From: Thauera sp.
Lineage (GTDB): Bacteria; Pseudomonadota; Gammaproteobacteria; Burkholderiales; Rhodocyclaceae
DNA: 46,560 bases
Direction: 5' to 3'
Assembly: GCA_017302295.1 (NCBI GenBank)
Contig: JAFLDS010000022.1
Location: 1 to 46,560 of the forward strand
Part shown: piece after piece, positions 1 to 8,293 of the stretch
How the letters are laid out: every line of letters begins with the position of its first letter
Numbering within the stretch: position 1 is the first letter of the stretch
Position numbers and translations under genes: made by a program
The notes under the pieces: generated by a model
Databases searched by the model: none
What the model saw: the letters and a program-made list of their open reading frames with translations, nothing else
What the model was told of the DNA's origin: nothing

Positions 1-113
1 TTGAGTCCTGGCGCAATCAGGCGGCAGTTCGAGGGCTTCGTCAGGGCTGGTGAACAGACTGATCCGGCGGCCGGCAATCTGCTCGTGCGGGAGACCGAGG
101 AGCGGTTTTTGAG

Positions 114-581
114 GTGGCCGGCGCGCCGGGTGCCGACGTGCCGGCCCGGCTCGCTGCCCCGTCGGAGGGCGAAGACCTGCTCGCCGACTACGCGCGCCTG
201 GGCTTCACCCTCGGCCGCCACCCTCTCGCATTGATCCGCGGCGAACTCGCCGCGCTGCGCTTCCTGCCGGCAGCCGACATCGCCGACGCCCCCGACCGCA
301 TGCTGGCGCGCGCCGCCGGGCTGGTGACCTGCCGCCAGCGCCCCGGCACCGCCAAGGGCACGATGTTCATCACCCTGGAAGATGAAACCGGACTCATCAA
401 CGTCATCGTCCGCCCCGAACTGCTCGAACGTCAGCGCCGCATCCTGCTCAGCGCCCGGCTGCTCGGCATCTACGGCCAGATCAGCCGCCAGGGCAGCGTC
501 GTCCACCTGCAGGCCAGCCGCGCGGTGGACCATTCCACCCTGCTCGGCACCCTCGATGCGCGCAGCCGGGATTTCCACTGA
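114..581 (+). CDS. dnaE2: C-terminal fragment of error-prone DNA polymerase DnaE2 (ImuC)
   Basis: About 155 residues match the C-terminal end of DnaE2, the alpha-like polymerase that works with ImuA and ImuB in SOS translesion synthesis. Seen directly: the GRHPLALIR stretch, then the OB-fold region with CRQRPGTAKGTMFITLEDE and VIVRPELLERQRR, ending in the usual SRDFH. A complete DnaE2 is a little over 1000 residues, so most of the protein is absent. The same frame stays open only back to about base 63 and has stops at 51 and 60. Similarity to DnaE2 fades around base 105. The GTG at 114 is simply the first start codon in frame and is unlikely to be a real start. Either the gene is truncated and dead, or the join near base 110 is an artefact of a contig end. 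Confidence 0.8.
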   Translation: MAGAPGADVPARLAAPSEGEDLLADYARLGFTLGRHPLALIRGELAALRFLPAADIADAPDRMLARAAGLVTCRQRPGTAKGTMFITLEDETGLINVIVRPELLERQRRILLSARLLGIYGQISRQGSVVHLQASRAVDHSTLLGTLDARSRDFH

Positions 582-618
582 GCAGAGCTTGTCGACCGCG
601 GACGCTCTCTCAACCCGC

Positions 619-646
619 GGCACCGGACTACTGGCACCGGACTACT
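619..646. repeat. 14-bp perfect tandem duplication across a stop codon
   Basis: The 14-mer ggcaccggactact occurs twice in a row (619-632 and 633-646). The second copy contains the stop codon (642-644, minus strand) of the ribbon-helix-helix gene, so the duplication touches the end of that gene without changing its frame. Confidence 0.9.
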
Positions 647-1325
647 TCTTGCCCTTGCCTTTCGGCACTGCCGGAAGCGCCTCGACCAGCGCCAGCAATT
701 CGCGTTCGCTGCGCGCGGCGAGCAGTTGCAACGCGGCACGCAACACCTCCGACTTCGTCGCCAGTCGGCCACTCTTCGCCAGCACCGTGCGCAGGAACTT
801 GATCTGCGCGTGCTCGCTCTTGGGCATCGAGAACGAATCGCGCACGACCTTCTCGCGCTTGTCCTTCCTGGCCGCATCCTTGGCGACCGGCTCCGCCTTG
901 GGCGGCATGACGACCGGCAGCGGTGGCGGCTCGACGACTGCCGCTTTGGCAACCCCCGCCTTTGGCGCCGCGGCCTTGGCCGAAGATTTCGCAGCAGCGA
1001 CCTTCACCGCCGGTTTCGTCGCAGCCGCCTTTGCCGCAGCCGGTTTGGCTGCATCCGGCGGCGACGCTACCTTCTTCGGCGCGGCCGTCCTGGCCGCCGA
1101 CTTCTTCGGCGCCTGCCGCTTCGTCGCGGCAGCGTCCTTAGCCGCAACCACCTTGCTCTCGACCGGCGCAACAACAGCCTCGAGCGCCGCCTTCTCGAGC
1201 ACTGCGATCTCTGCCGGCGCCGCCGCTGCCGCCTCCGCGACGACCGGCAAACGCTCGGCCACCGCCGCGTCTTCCTGCTTCAGGGCCGCCCGCAGGGCGG
1301 ATTGGGTCTTGCTGCTCGAACTCAT
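642..1325 (-). CDS. Ribbon-helix-helix protein with a long Ala/Lys/Pro-rich N-terminal arm, ParA partner
   Basis: The protein has 227 residues. Residues about 50-150 are low-complexity and rich in Ala, Lys and Pro, with KAAAPK- and AAPKK-like units resembling histone H1 or AlgP tails. Residues about 160-205 read as a ribbon-helix-helix domain: a short strand (VVRDSFSMP), a helix (KSEHAQIKFLRTVLAKSG) and a second helix starting TKSEVLRAALQLL. The tail is lysine-rich (KGKGKK). The start is the ATG at 1325, two bases after the stop of the parA-like gene, so the two are surely co-transcribed. By analogy with other ParA systems this is the likely DNA-binding partner, and it may also repress its own operon through the palindrome at 2005-2024. 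That role is inference. I do not recognise a named family. Confidence 0.75.
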   Translation of the reverse strand: MSSSSKTQSALRAALKQEDAAVAERLPVVAEAAAAAPAEIAVLEKAALEAVVAPVESKVVAAKDAAATKRQAPKKSAARTAAPKKVASPPDAAKPAAAKAAATKPAVKVAAAKSSAKAAAPKAGVAKAAVVEPPPLPVVMPPKAEPVAKDAARKDKREKVVRDSFSMPKSEHAQIKFLRTVLAKSGRLATKSEVLRAALQLLAARSERELLALVEALPAVPKGKGKK

Positions 1326-1327
1326 GG

Positions 1328-1987
1328 TCAGTCTCCCGTCAGTTCCATGACGGCCGTCACCAGCCGTTCCACTTCTTCGCGTGCCGCATCGGCCGCACGC
1401 CCCAAGGCATAAATCGATCCGCCGATCACCGCGCTCTGCGCGTAGGCATTGCGCTGCGCCAGGGCCGCGTCGAGCACCGGCAGTTCGAACTCGCGCAGCA
1501 CCTCGAGCACGTCGCCCGCCAGCCCGGTGCGCTGCACACGATTGGGTAGCAGCGCCGCGCGCAGGGCCGGCCTTCGCGCCATCGTCGCCACCACCAGGCG
1601 CTCGACCGCGCGAGTGGACCACAGGTCGGTCGGACTGGGCACCACCGGGAGCAGGGCAACGTCGGCCAGTTCCAGCGCCGCCAGCGTATGGAGGTGCTCG
1701 ATCGAGGGCGGACAGTCGAGCAGGATCAGGTCGGCGCCCTGCGCATGCGTGCGCAAGGCGCGTTCGATGTCGGCGCGCTCGCCACGCAGCCCCGCTACCA
1801 GCGCCGGGAAAGGTGCTGCGGCGCTTGCCGATGCGGCCCACCTCGACGCGCTCTCCTGAGGATCGAGATCGCCGATCGCGACCCGGCGGCCCCGCCGTGC
1901 AAGGCCGGCGGCCAGTTGCATGGTCACGGTCGTCTTGCCGACACCGCCCTTTTGCGACAGCAGTGCGACGATGCCGCGTTTCTTCAT
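1328..1987 (-). CDS. ParA-family partition ATPase
   Basis: A 219-residue ATPase of the ParA/MinD class. It has the deviant Walker A motif SQKGGVGKTT (residues 11-20), the GDLDPQ motif (about 39-44) and Walker B as LLDCPPS (about 89-95). The length fits the short ParA type that lacks an N-terminal DNA-binding domain. Such proteins bind non-specific DNA when ATP-bound and position cargo (DNA or protein clusters) with a partner. The partner is probably the RHH protein encoded two bases downstream. No ParB gene is visible nearby, so this is not the standard chromosomal parAB locus. The ATG at 1987 follows a GGGGAGGG ribosome-binding site. The 20-bp palindrome lies 17 bases upstream of the start. 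Confidence 0.9.
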   Translation of the reverse strand: MKKRGIVALLSQKGGVGKTTVTMQLAAGLARRGRRVAIGDLDPQESASRWAASASAAAPFPALVAGLRGERADIERALRTHAQGADLILLDCPPSIEHLHTLAALELADVALLPVVPSPTDLWSTRAVERLVVATMARRPALRAALLPNRVQRTGLAGDVLEVLREFELPVLDAALAQRNAYAQSAVIGGSIYALGRAADAAREEVERLVTAVMELTGD

Positions 1988-2004
1988 GCGCCCTCCCCAC
2001 GGGT

Positions 2005-2024
2005 GCAGCCGACATGTCGGCTGC
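2005..2024. promoter_or_regulatory. Perfect 20-bp palindrome upstream of parA (candidate operator or centromere-like site)
   Basis: gcagccgacatgtcggctgc is identical to its own reverse complement over all 20 bases and sits between the parA start codon (1987) and an AT-rich patch (2037-2055) that could hold the minus-strand promoter. Its placement suits autoregulation by the RHH protein or a loading site for it. No U-tract follows, so a terminator is unlikely. Confidence 0.6.
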
Positions 2025-2143
2025 GTGAGTTCATTGCGTAATACTTTATTATTCTGCTCCCGCAGTCAGCCGATCTCAAGCCTGACGGCGCGCCGCCCAT
2101 CGCCCTTCGAATGACGGCTGGAAAGCATATCGATACAAGCTGT

Positions 2144-2172
2144 TTGGGGCCCCCCGCGGCTGTGGCTATACT
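2144..2172 (+). promoter_or_regulatory. Probable sigma-70 promoter of metY
   Basis: A TTGGGG (2144-2149) and TATACT (2167-2172) pair is separated by 17 bases. The start of transcription would fall near 2179, leaving a leader of only about 28 bases before the ATG at 2207, too short for a SAM riboswitch. Confidence 0.5.
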
Positions 2173-2206
2173 CAGGCGCTCGAACACAAATGGGGGACAC
2201 CACTGC

Positions 2207-3493
2207 ATGAAGCTCGAAACTCTTGCCGTCCATGGCGGCTATTCGCCCGACCCGACCACCAAGGCGGTCGCGGTGCCGATCTACCAGACCACTTCGTACG
2301 CTTTCGACGACACGCAGCACGGTGCCGACCTGTTCGACCTGAAGGTGCAGGGCAACATCTACACCCGCATCATGAACCCGACCACCGCCGTGCTCGAACA
2401 GCGCGTCGCGGCGATGGAAGGCGGCATTGGCGCGCTGGCGGTGGCCTCGGGCATGGCGGCGATCAGCTATGCGATCCAGACCATCGCCGAGGCGGGCGAC
2501 AACATCGTGTCGGTCTCGACGCTGTACGGCGGCACGTACAACCTGTTCGCCCACACCTTCCCGCAACTCGGTATCGAGGTCCGCTTCGCCGACCATCGCG
2601 ATCCTGAGAGCTTCGCCGCGCTGATCGACGAGCGCACCAAGGCGATCTTCTGCGAGTCGATCGGCAACCCGCTCGGCAACGTCACCGACTTCGGGCGGCT
2701 GGCCGAGATCGCGCACAAGGCCGGCGTACCGCTGATCGTCGACAACACCGTGCCTTCGCCCTATCTGTGCCGCCCCTTCGAGCACGGGGCCGACATCGTC
2801 GTGCATGCGCTCACCAAGTACCTGGGCGGCCACGGCAACTCGATCGGCGGCGTGATCGTCGACTCGGGCAAGTTCCCCTGGGCCGAGCACAAGGCGCGCT
2901 TCAAGCGCCTTAACGAGCCCGACGTGTCCTACCACGGCGTGGTGTACACCGAAGCGCTGGGGCCGGCGGCCTACATCGCCCGAGCGCGCGTCGTGCCGCT
3001 GCGCAACATGGGCGCGGCGATCTCGCCCTTCAACAGCTTCCTCATCCTGCAGGGCATCGAAACGCTGGCACTGCGCATGGACCGCATCTGCACCAACACG
3101 ATCAAGGTCGCCCAGTTTCTGAAGAACCACGCCAAGGTCGAATGGGTCAATTACGCGGGTCTGGCCGACCACAAGGACCACGCGCTGGTGCAGAAGTACA
3201 TGGGCGGCCGTGCATCGGGCATCCTGTCGTTCGGCGTCAAGCCGGGCGCAAACGGTGGCGGTCTCGAAGCCGGCGCACGCTTCCAGGATGCGCTGAAGCT
3301 GGTCACCCGGCTGGTGAATATCGGCGACGCCAAGTCGCTTGCCTGCCACCCGGCTTCGACCACCCACCGTCAGCTCTCGCCCGCCGAACTCGCCAAGGCC
3401 GGCGTCTCGCCCGATATGGTGCGTTTGTCGATCGGTATCGAGCACATCGACGACATCCTCGCCGACCTCGAGCAGGCCCTGGCTGCCGTGTGA
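2207..3493 (+). CDS. metY: O-acetylhomoserine sulfhydrylase (aminocarboxypropyltransferase)
   Basis: A 428-residue PLP enzyme of the Cys/Met metabolism family. In this family MetY makes homocysteine from O-acetylhomoserine and sulfide in direct-sulfhydrylation methionine synthesis. Seen: the substrate-binding region YTRIMNPTTAVLEQR (about 52-66), SGMAAI (about 81-86), the PLP-pocket aspartate in VDNT (Asp179), and the PLP lysine in HALTKYLGGHG (Lys204). The length and the C-terminal STTHRQLSPAEL segment fit MetY rather than the shorter MetB or MetC proteins. The ATG at 2207 is preceded by TGGGGGA. The gene stands alone with its own promoter, and a strong hairpin follows. Confidence 0.93.
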   Translation: MKLETLAVHGGYSPDPTTKAVAVPIYQTTSYAFDDTQHGADLFDLKVQGNIYTRIMNPTTAVLEQRVAAMEGGIGALAVASGMAAISYAIQTIAEAGDNIVSVSTLYGGTYNLFAHTFPQLGIEVRFADHRDPESFAALIDERTKAIFCESIGNPLGNVTDFGRLAEIAHKAGVPLIVDNTVPSPYLCRPFEHGADIVVHALTKYLGGHGNSIGGVIVDSGKFPWAEHKARFKRLNEPDVSYHGVVYTEALGPAAYIARARVVPLRNMGAAISPFNSFLILQGIETLALRMDRICTNTIKVAQFLKNHAKVEWVNYAGLADHKDHALVQKYMGGRASGILSFGVKPGANGGGLEAGARFQDALKLVTRLVNIGDAKSLACHPASTTHRQLSPAELAKAGVSPDMVRLSIGIEHIDDILADLEQALAAV

Positions 3494-3540
3494 TGCGCAG
3501 CAGACCGGGAGCGCGACGCACACTGCCCTCCCGACCGGCG

Positions 3541-3570
3541 AACGACGCCGCCGCGCATGGCGGCGTCGTT
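3541..3570 (+). terminator. Hairpin downstream of metY
   Basis: aacgacgccgcc (3541-3552) pairs perfectly with ggcggcgtcgtt (3559-3570) around a 6-base loop. There is no T-run after it, so it is a stable 3' structure and only possibly an intrinsic terminator. Confidence 0.5.
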
Positions 3571-3642
3571 CATTCAGCTTCATGCACGAGACGAGCCGGC
3601 CAGCGTGGCGAAGCCTCCGCTTGCGTTGCCATTCATGCCCCC

Positions 3643-4503
3643 GTGAAAACGCTGTTGGAAATCCCCAGCCCCTTCCCCGAAGAACCCGGCCTCATCCGGC
3701 TGCTCGACCCACCCGGCAGCGACGCCGACGAGTTGCGCGCGCGCTTGCTCGACGGCCGCTACGGCCGCCCCTTCGTGCTGGAGCATGGGGGCTTGCGCGC
3801 CCTGCACTTCAGCCTGGGCTACGTGCAGAGCGTGATGCGGATCGCCGATCCCTGCGCGCTGGAACTCGGTTACGCGCAACGCATGATGGTCTTCCTGCTG
3901 TTCAATCCGCGTCCACGCGCGATGGTGATGATCGGCCTGGGGGGCGGTTCGCTGGTCAATTTCTGCCATCGGCATCTGAACGCGGCCGATCTCACCGTGG
4001 TGGAGATCGACGCCGACGTCATCGCCCTGCGCGACCAGTTCGCCGTGCCGCCCGACGACGACCGCCTGCGCGTGATCCACGGCGACGGCGCAGCCTTCAT
4101 CGCCGAACACCCCGGACGCATCGACGTGCTCATGGTCGATGCCTTCGGCGCCGACGGCGTGGCCGAGGAACTGGCAAGCTTCGAGTTCTACGAGAACGCC
4201 CGCCGCCGGCTGACGGCCAACGGCATTCTGGTGATGAACATTGCCGGCAACAAGGACACCTATGCGCGCCACGTCGAACGCCTGCTCACCGCCTTCGACG
4301 AGGCGGTGATCGCGATGTCGGTGCGCGAGGACGGCAACTACATCCTGTTCGCTTTCCGCGACGCCGCGTTCGAGCCGCGCTGGAAGTTCATGCGCGCCAT
4401 CGCGCTCGAGCTGCAGAAACGGATGAAGCTGGACTTTCCGGGCTTCGCACGACAACTCGAACGCGGACAGACCCTGCGCCTCGCGCAACGCCTGTCCGCG
4501 TGA
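3643..4503 (+). CDS. Spermidine synthase-like fused-fold methyltransferase homologue
   Basis: 286 residues with the Rossmann core of the spermidine synthase family: nucleotide loop MIGLGGGSLVNF, the acidic end of strand 2 (VVEIDADVIALRD), the GDGAAFI segment, and the catalytic-region aspartate in VDAFGADG. In SpeE this fold moves an aminopropyl group from decarboxylated SAM to putrescine. Many family members with a short N-terminal part are uncharacterised, so the substrate cannot be given. The only in-frame start near the beginning of similarity is the GTG at 3643, with a weak ribosome-binding site, so the exact start is uncertain. It runs tail to tail with the large AsmA-like gene, nine bases apart. 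Confidence 0.75.
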   Translation: MKTLLEIPSPFPEEPGLIRLLDPPGSDADELRARLLDGRYGRPFVLEHGGLRALHFSLGYVQSVMRIADPCALELGYAQRMMVFLLFNPRPRAMVMIGLGGGSLVNFCHRHLNAADLTVVEIDADVIALRDQFAVPPDDDRLRVIHGDGAAFIAEHPGRIDVLMVDAFGADGVAEELASFEFYENARRRLTANGILVMNIAGNKDTYARHVERLLTAFDEAVIAMSVREDGNYILFAFRDAAFEPRWKFMRAIALELQKRMKLDFPGFARQLERGQTLRLAQRLSA

Positions 4504-4512
4504 GGGCTGCGC

Positions 4513-7500
4513 TCAGCGCAGCGAGAATTGCACCTGGCCGCCCTCGGCAATCGCTTCCACCTTGGGCTCCAGCACGAAGATGCGCTCGCCGGGCACCTGG
4601 CCCTCGGTCGTCAGCCAGTTCTTGACTTCCTGCGCGCGCTGCTGCGCCAACGCGCGCAGATCGGCATCGGACACCTTCGTGTTCGCGGCCATCAGCGATT
4701 CCATCTCGGGCACCGGCAGGTCCTTCGTCAGCCCGATCATGTTGCGCGGCTTCTTGAAATCTGCGTCCTTGTAGGCCTTCTTCAGTAGATCCGGATACTC
4801 CTGCGGCGTGACCACGATGTCGTCAACCGAGGGCGCATCCTGCCCCTTCGCGACCATCGCCTTCAGCTTCAGCGCGCGCACGCTGCGCTGCACCAGCGCC
4901 TGTTTCAGGCCTTCGGTGTCGCTCGCCGGGTCGGCGCGCCCGGTCACGTCCAGGCGCAGCGAGGGCCGATCGACGAGCGCCTTCGCCAGCGTCGTCAGCT
5001 TCGCCTTCTGAGCCTCGCCGGGGCGCACAAGCCCGGGCGCGAGTTCCAGCTGCGACAACTCCTCGCCGCCACCGAGCACCGATCCAAGCAGCGCGAACGG
5101 CGCGGTGATCGCCTTGCCGATGAGGTTCACGATGACCTTGACCACCAGCCCGAACACGCTGAACTGCGGGTCGTCCAGCGTGCCGCTGATCGGCAGGTGC
5201 AGGTCGATCTCGCCGCGTGCATTCTTCAGCAACGACACCGCCAGCGTCACCGGCAGGTTCATCGCATCGGGGCTATCGACCTTGTCACCGAAGGTCAGCT
5301 GATCGAGGAAGATCTGGTTCGTCGCGGTGAGCTTGCGATCCTCGATCTTGTAGTTGAGCTCGGCCGACAGCTTGCCCTTGGCGATGCCGTAGCCGACGTA
5401 TTTGCCCGAGTAGCTCGACAGCGTGGTGAGCTCGAAGTCTTTCACCGTGGCGAGGATGTCCAGATGGCTGTCCTGCCGGAAGGGGTTGAGCTCACCGGTG
5501 ACCTTCACCGGTGCGGCGTTGTCCACCTTGCCGCTGAGGTCGAGCTTGGCGATCGTGCTCGGATCCGAAGAAAGGCCGACGAGTGAGCCCGCCATGCCGG
5601 TGAGGTTGACGTCGTAGTTGGGCCTGATGAAGCGGTCACTGAAGGCGATGTTGCCCCCCTTGACGTCGATACGCCCCAGCCGGATCGGCGGCGGCGGTTC
5701 GCTGCGCGGAGGCAGTTCGGCAGTGCGTTTGCCACCGTTGGCACGCGCAGCCGGCGCGCCCGCGGCAGCCTCGACACCACCGGGCCCCTCCGCGACGGGC
5801 GAAGCGGCGGGCACGGCCGGCGTGGCCTCGGCCGCCGCGGCCGCAGGCTGGTCGGTACCGTCGCCGCGGATCTCGCGCAGATTCAGCCTGCCCTGCTCGT
5901 CGAGGATCAGCCGGGTGTAGAAATCGCTCAGCGCCACCCGGTCGATGTCGAGCGCAAATGGCTCCAGGCGCAGATCGATGCCACCCACGTTCAGCGCGCG
6001 CCAGCGCACGAAATCGGTGGCGTTGAGCTTGTCTACCGAGGCGAAATCCGCCACGCCGACATCACCCTGGAAGCGCCCCAGCAGATCGCCATGCCGGCCG
6101 GTCTGCAGCGCGAGGGTGCCCCGGGTGGTGACGTTGCCGCGCGAGATCGCGATCTTGGTCTTTTCCAGCACATAGGGCTGCAGCGGCAACAGATCGACGC
6201 TGCGCAGATCGAGCTTGAGGTCCGCCTTGAGCGGCTCCAGCGTGACCGCGCCATTGGCAGCCAGCTTGCCGCGCTTGTTGATCCTGGAATCGAGCTGAAC
6301 CTTCGTCGTCGCCCCTTTCGCTGTCGACACGTTGTCCAGCTGCAAACCGATGGCATCGACCGCAAGCACGACCGGCTTGGCCACAGAGCGGTCCTCGACG
6401 CGCACCGCGGCAGCATCGAGGGCGAATTTGTCGACGACGACGGTCCACGCTGGTCCCTCGTCCTTCTTTGCCGGCTTGTCGCCGACGATGTCGAGCAGGT
6501 CGACCCTGCCGTCCTTCAGGCGCACCGCCGCAAGCGAGGCACCCTTGACGCCCACCTCGGCCACCTTGACCGACTTCGCGCCGACGTCGATCGCCGCCTC
6601 GCGCACGTTGATCTCGGGCACCTTGATCGCGGCGTCCTTCTGCCCTTTCAGCGCCAGCGCGAAATCGCGCAACGCGAGGTTGTCCGAACCCACCTTGATC
6701 TCGGGCTTTGCAGACTCGCCGAGCGCGACGCGATAACGCACCGTGCCGTCGACCTGGCCGCTGCGCAGCTCGCCCCCCGGCAGCGCCGCCGCAAGATAGG
6801 CGCCATAGCGCGCCGGCTTGATCGCCTCCAGCGTGGCGGCCCCCTCGAAGACAAAGGGCGCAAGGCTCAGCTTGTCCTCATGGCTGATCTTCTCGCCGCC
6901 ATCGGTGACGTAGTCGAGCCGGATCTCGGCGGGCATGTCGCCGGTGTTGGCCATGTCGCGCATATCGAGGTTGATCGCCTCGAGGCGCGCGCGGAAGGGC
7001 TCTGCGAGGCTGCGATCCTCGAGGCGCACGACACCGTCGCGAATGCGCGCGTCTGCAAGCAGGAAGTCGGGCTTGGACGGCTGAGCCGCAGTCTTCGCCG
7101 GCGGCTCGGCGGCCGGCTTGCCCGCCGGCGGCGCCAGCGTCGCGAGGTTGAGGCCGCCGTCCTTGAGAAGGACGACATCGATTTCCGGCGCATTCAGGCG
7201 GAGCTTGGTGAAATGCCACTTGTTGGCAAAGGGCTCGACGTCGGCCAGATCGAGACCGAACTCGGCCATCTTGAGCGCGGGGGCGCCGTTGCGATCCTGC
7301 ACTTCGAGCTTGTCCACCTGCAGCTGCCCGCGCAGCTTGACGACCGGCCTGGCGTCGTCCTGCTGCGCGAACGACAGTTCGAGATTGGTCGTGAGCAGCC
7401 CGGAAGGCAGACGGAAAGTCGGCTCGAACGGCAGGTATGCCATCCACGGCGCGAGATCGAACTCCTTGAGCTTCAGGTCGAGGATGGTCTCGTGCGTGTC

Positions 7501-8166
7501 CTTGAAAGGCTTGCTACGCGCACTGACGCCCACCGGATCGCCATCGAGGTTGGCCGACAGCGTCGGCTCCACGAACACATCGACCTTCACCGGCAGATTC
7601 GACACGAAGGGCACACCCACCTCGATGCCCGCCAGTTCGTGCTTGAGCCCGCGCGGCTGGTCGTCCACCGCGATGCGGCCACCGCTGATGCGGATGTTGC
7701 CGACGGAGAACAGCGTCTCGCCCGAATCCTCGCTCTTGGGCTGGGCGGCCAGGCGGTCGAGCACGTCCTTCCAGTTGTGCTGCCCCGCGCCGGATAACAC
7801 TACATTCACGCGCGGCCCGGCCAGCGTCAGCTCATGCAGCACGGCGCCGCCACGCACCAAAGATTCGAGTTCCGCGTTGGCGCGCAAGAGATCGAAGCCC
7901 AGCGCCTCCGACTGCCCGTCGGCCTCCATCACCCGCACGCCCTGCAACTCGGCACTCAGGGTAAAAGGGTTGAAGCGCACTGCTTCGATCGACACCGGGC
8001 GCCCGAGCACCTCGCCCAGGATCTTCACCGCATAATGCTTGGCAACAGGCGGCACGGCGCCGAAGCCGATCGCGGCTACGGCCAGCAACACCCCCGCCCC
8101 CCACTTCGCCGGACGTTTCAATCGCTGCAGCTTGCCAGCGGCCGGGCTGGTGGTGGATTCAGTCAT
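4513..8166 (-). CDS. Large DUF748/AsmA-like envelope protein
   Basis: A 1217-residue protein with one N-terminal membrane segment (about residues 22-42, GAGVLLAVAAIGFGAVPPV) followed by a long repetitive beta-rich body. DUF748 signatures are visible (FNPFTLSAELQGVRV near the N-terminus; later DFYTRLILDEQGRLNLREI and GYGIAKGKLSAELNYKI). An OmpA-like C-terminal part follows (LDVTGRADPASDTEGLKQALV). AsmA/YhdP-type proteins are anchored in the inner membrane and span the periplasm, and several affect lipid traffic to the outer membrane. That role here is inference. An Ala/Pro-rich linker lies at about residues 770-830. The ATG at 8166 has a GGGGAG site upstream. It is transcribed divergently from the flavoprotein gene. 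Confidence 0.85.
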   Translation of the reverse strand: MTESTTSPAAGKLQRLKRPAKWGAGVLLAVAAIGFGAVPPVAKHYAVKILGEVLGRPVSIEAVRFNPFTLSAELQGVRVMEADGQSEALGFDLLRANAELESLVRGGAVLHELTLAGPRVNVVLSGAGQHNWKDVLDRLAAQPKSEDSGETLFSVGNIRISGGRIAVDDQPRGLKHELAGIEVGVPFVSNLPVKVDVFVEPTLSANLDGDPVGVSARSKPFKDTHETILDLKLKEFDLAPWMAYLPFEPTFRLPSGLLTTNLELSFAQQDDARPVVKLRGQLQVDKLEVQDRNGAPALKMAEFGLDLADVEPFANKWHFTKLRLNAPEIDVVLLKDGGLNLATLAPPAGKPAAEPPAKTAAQPSKPDFLLADARIRDGVVRLEDRSLAEPFRARLEAINLDMRDMANTGDMPAEIRLDYVTDGGEKISHEDKLSLAPFVFEGAATLEAIKPARYGAYLAAALPGGELRSGQVDGTVRYRVALGESAKPEIKVGSDNLALRDFALALKGQKDAAIKVPEINVREAAIDVGAKSVKVAEVGVKGASLAAVRLKDGRVDLLDIVGDKPAKKDEGPAWTVVVDKFALDAAAVRVEDRSVAKPVVLAVDAIGLQLDNVSTAKGATTKVQLDSRINKRGKLAANGAVTLEPLKADLKLDLRSVDLLPLQPYVLEKTKIAISRGNVTTRGTLALQTGRHGDLLGRFQGDVGVADFASVDKLNATDFVRWRALNVGGIDLRLEPFALDIDRVALSDFYTRLILDEQGRLNLREIRGDGTDQPAAAAAEATPAVPAASPVAEGPGGVEAAAGAPAARANGGKRTAELPPRSEPPPPIRLGRIDVKGGNIAFSDRFIRPNYDVNLTGMAGSLVGLSSDPSTIAKLDLSGKVDNAAPVKVTGELNPFRQDSHLDILATVKDFELTTLSSYSGKYVGYGIAKGKLSAELNYKIEDRKLTATNQIFLDQLTFGDKVDSPDAMNLPVTLAVSLLKNARGEIDLHLPISGTLDDPQFSVFGLVVKVIVNLIGKAITAPFALLGSVLGGGEELSQLELAPGLVRPGEAQKAKLTTLAKALVDRPSLRLDVTGRADPASDTEGLKQALVQRSVRALKLKAMVAKGQDAPSVDDIVVTPQEYPDLLKKAYKDADFKKPRNMIGLTKDLPVPEMESLMAANTKVSDADLRALAQQRAQEVKNWLTTEGQVPGERIFVLEPKVEAIAEGGQVQFSLR

Positions 8167-8293
8167 AAGGGCACTCCCCGAATTCACTTGTCGTTCTTTG
8201 TATTGTCGTCGCCGGCGCCACACCGGTGCTCGTTTGCCGCTGCGGCGCTCAACGCGTATTCTGCGCCGCTTTCACCGCAGCTGGTAACCACGC

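Noticed and set aside
642-2015. A single 457-residue reading covering both the parA and RHH region on the minus strand
   Set aside because: Its first half is an out-of-frame reading of the true parA gene; the RHH protein has its own start at 1325 right after the parA stop.
2179-2206. SAM riboswitch before metY
   Set aside because: The predicted leader is only about 28 bases, too short for any known SAM riboswitch.
6091-7797. A 568-residue open frame on the plus strand opposite the DUF748 gene
   Set aside because: It is an antisense shadow of a high-GC gene: no ribosome-binding site, Arg/His-rich low-quality protein, while the minus strand shows clear family motifs.
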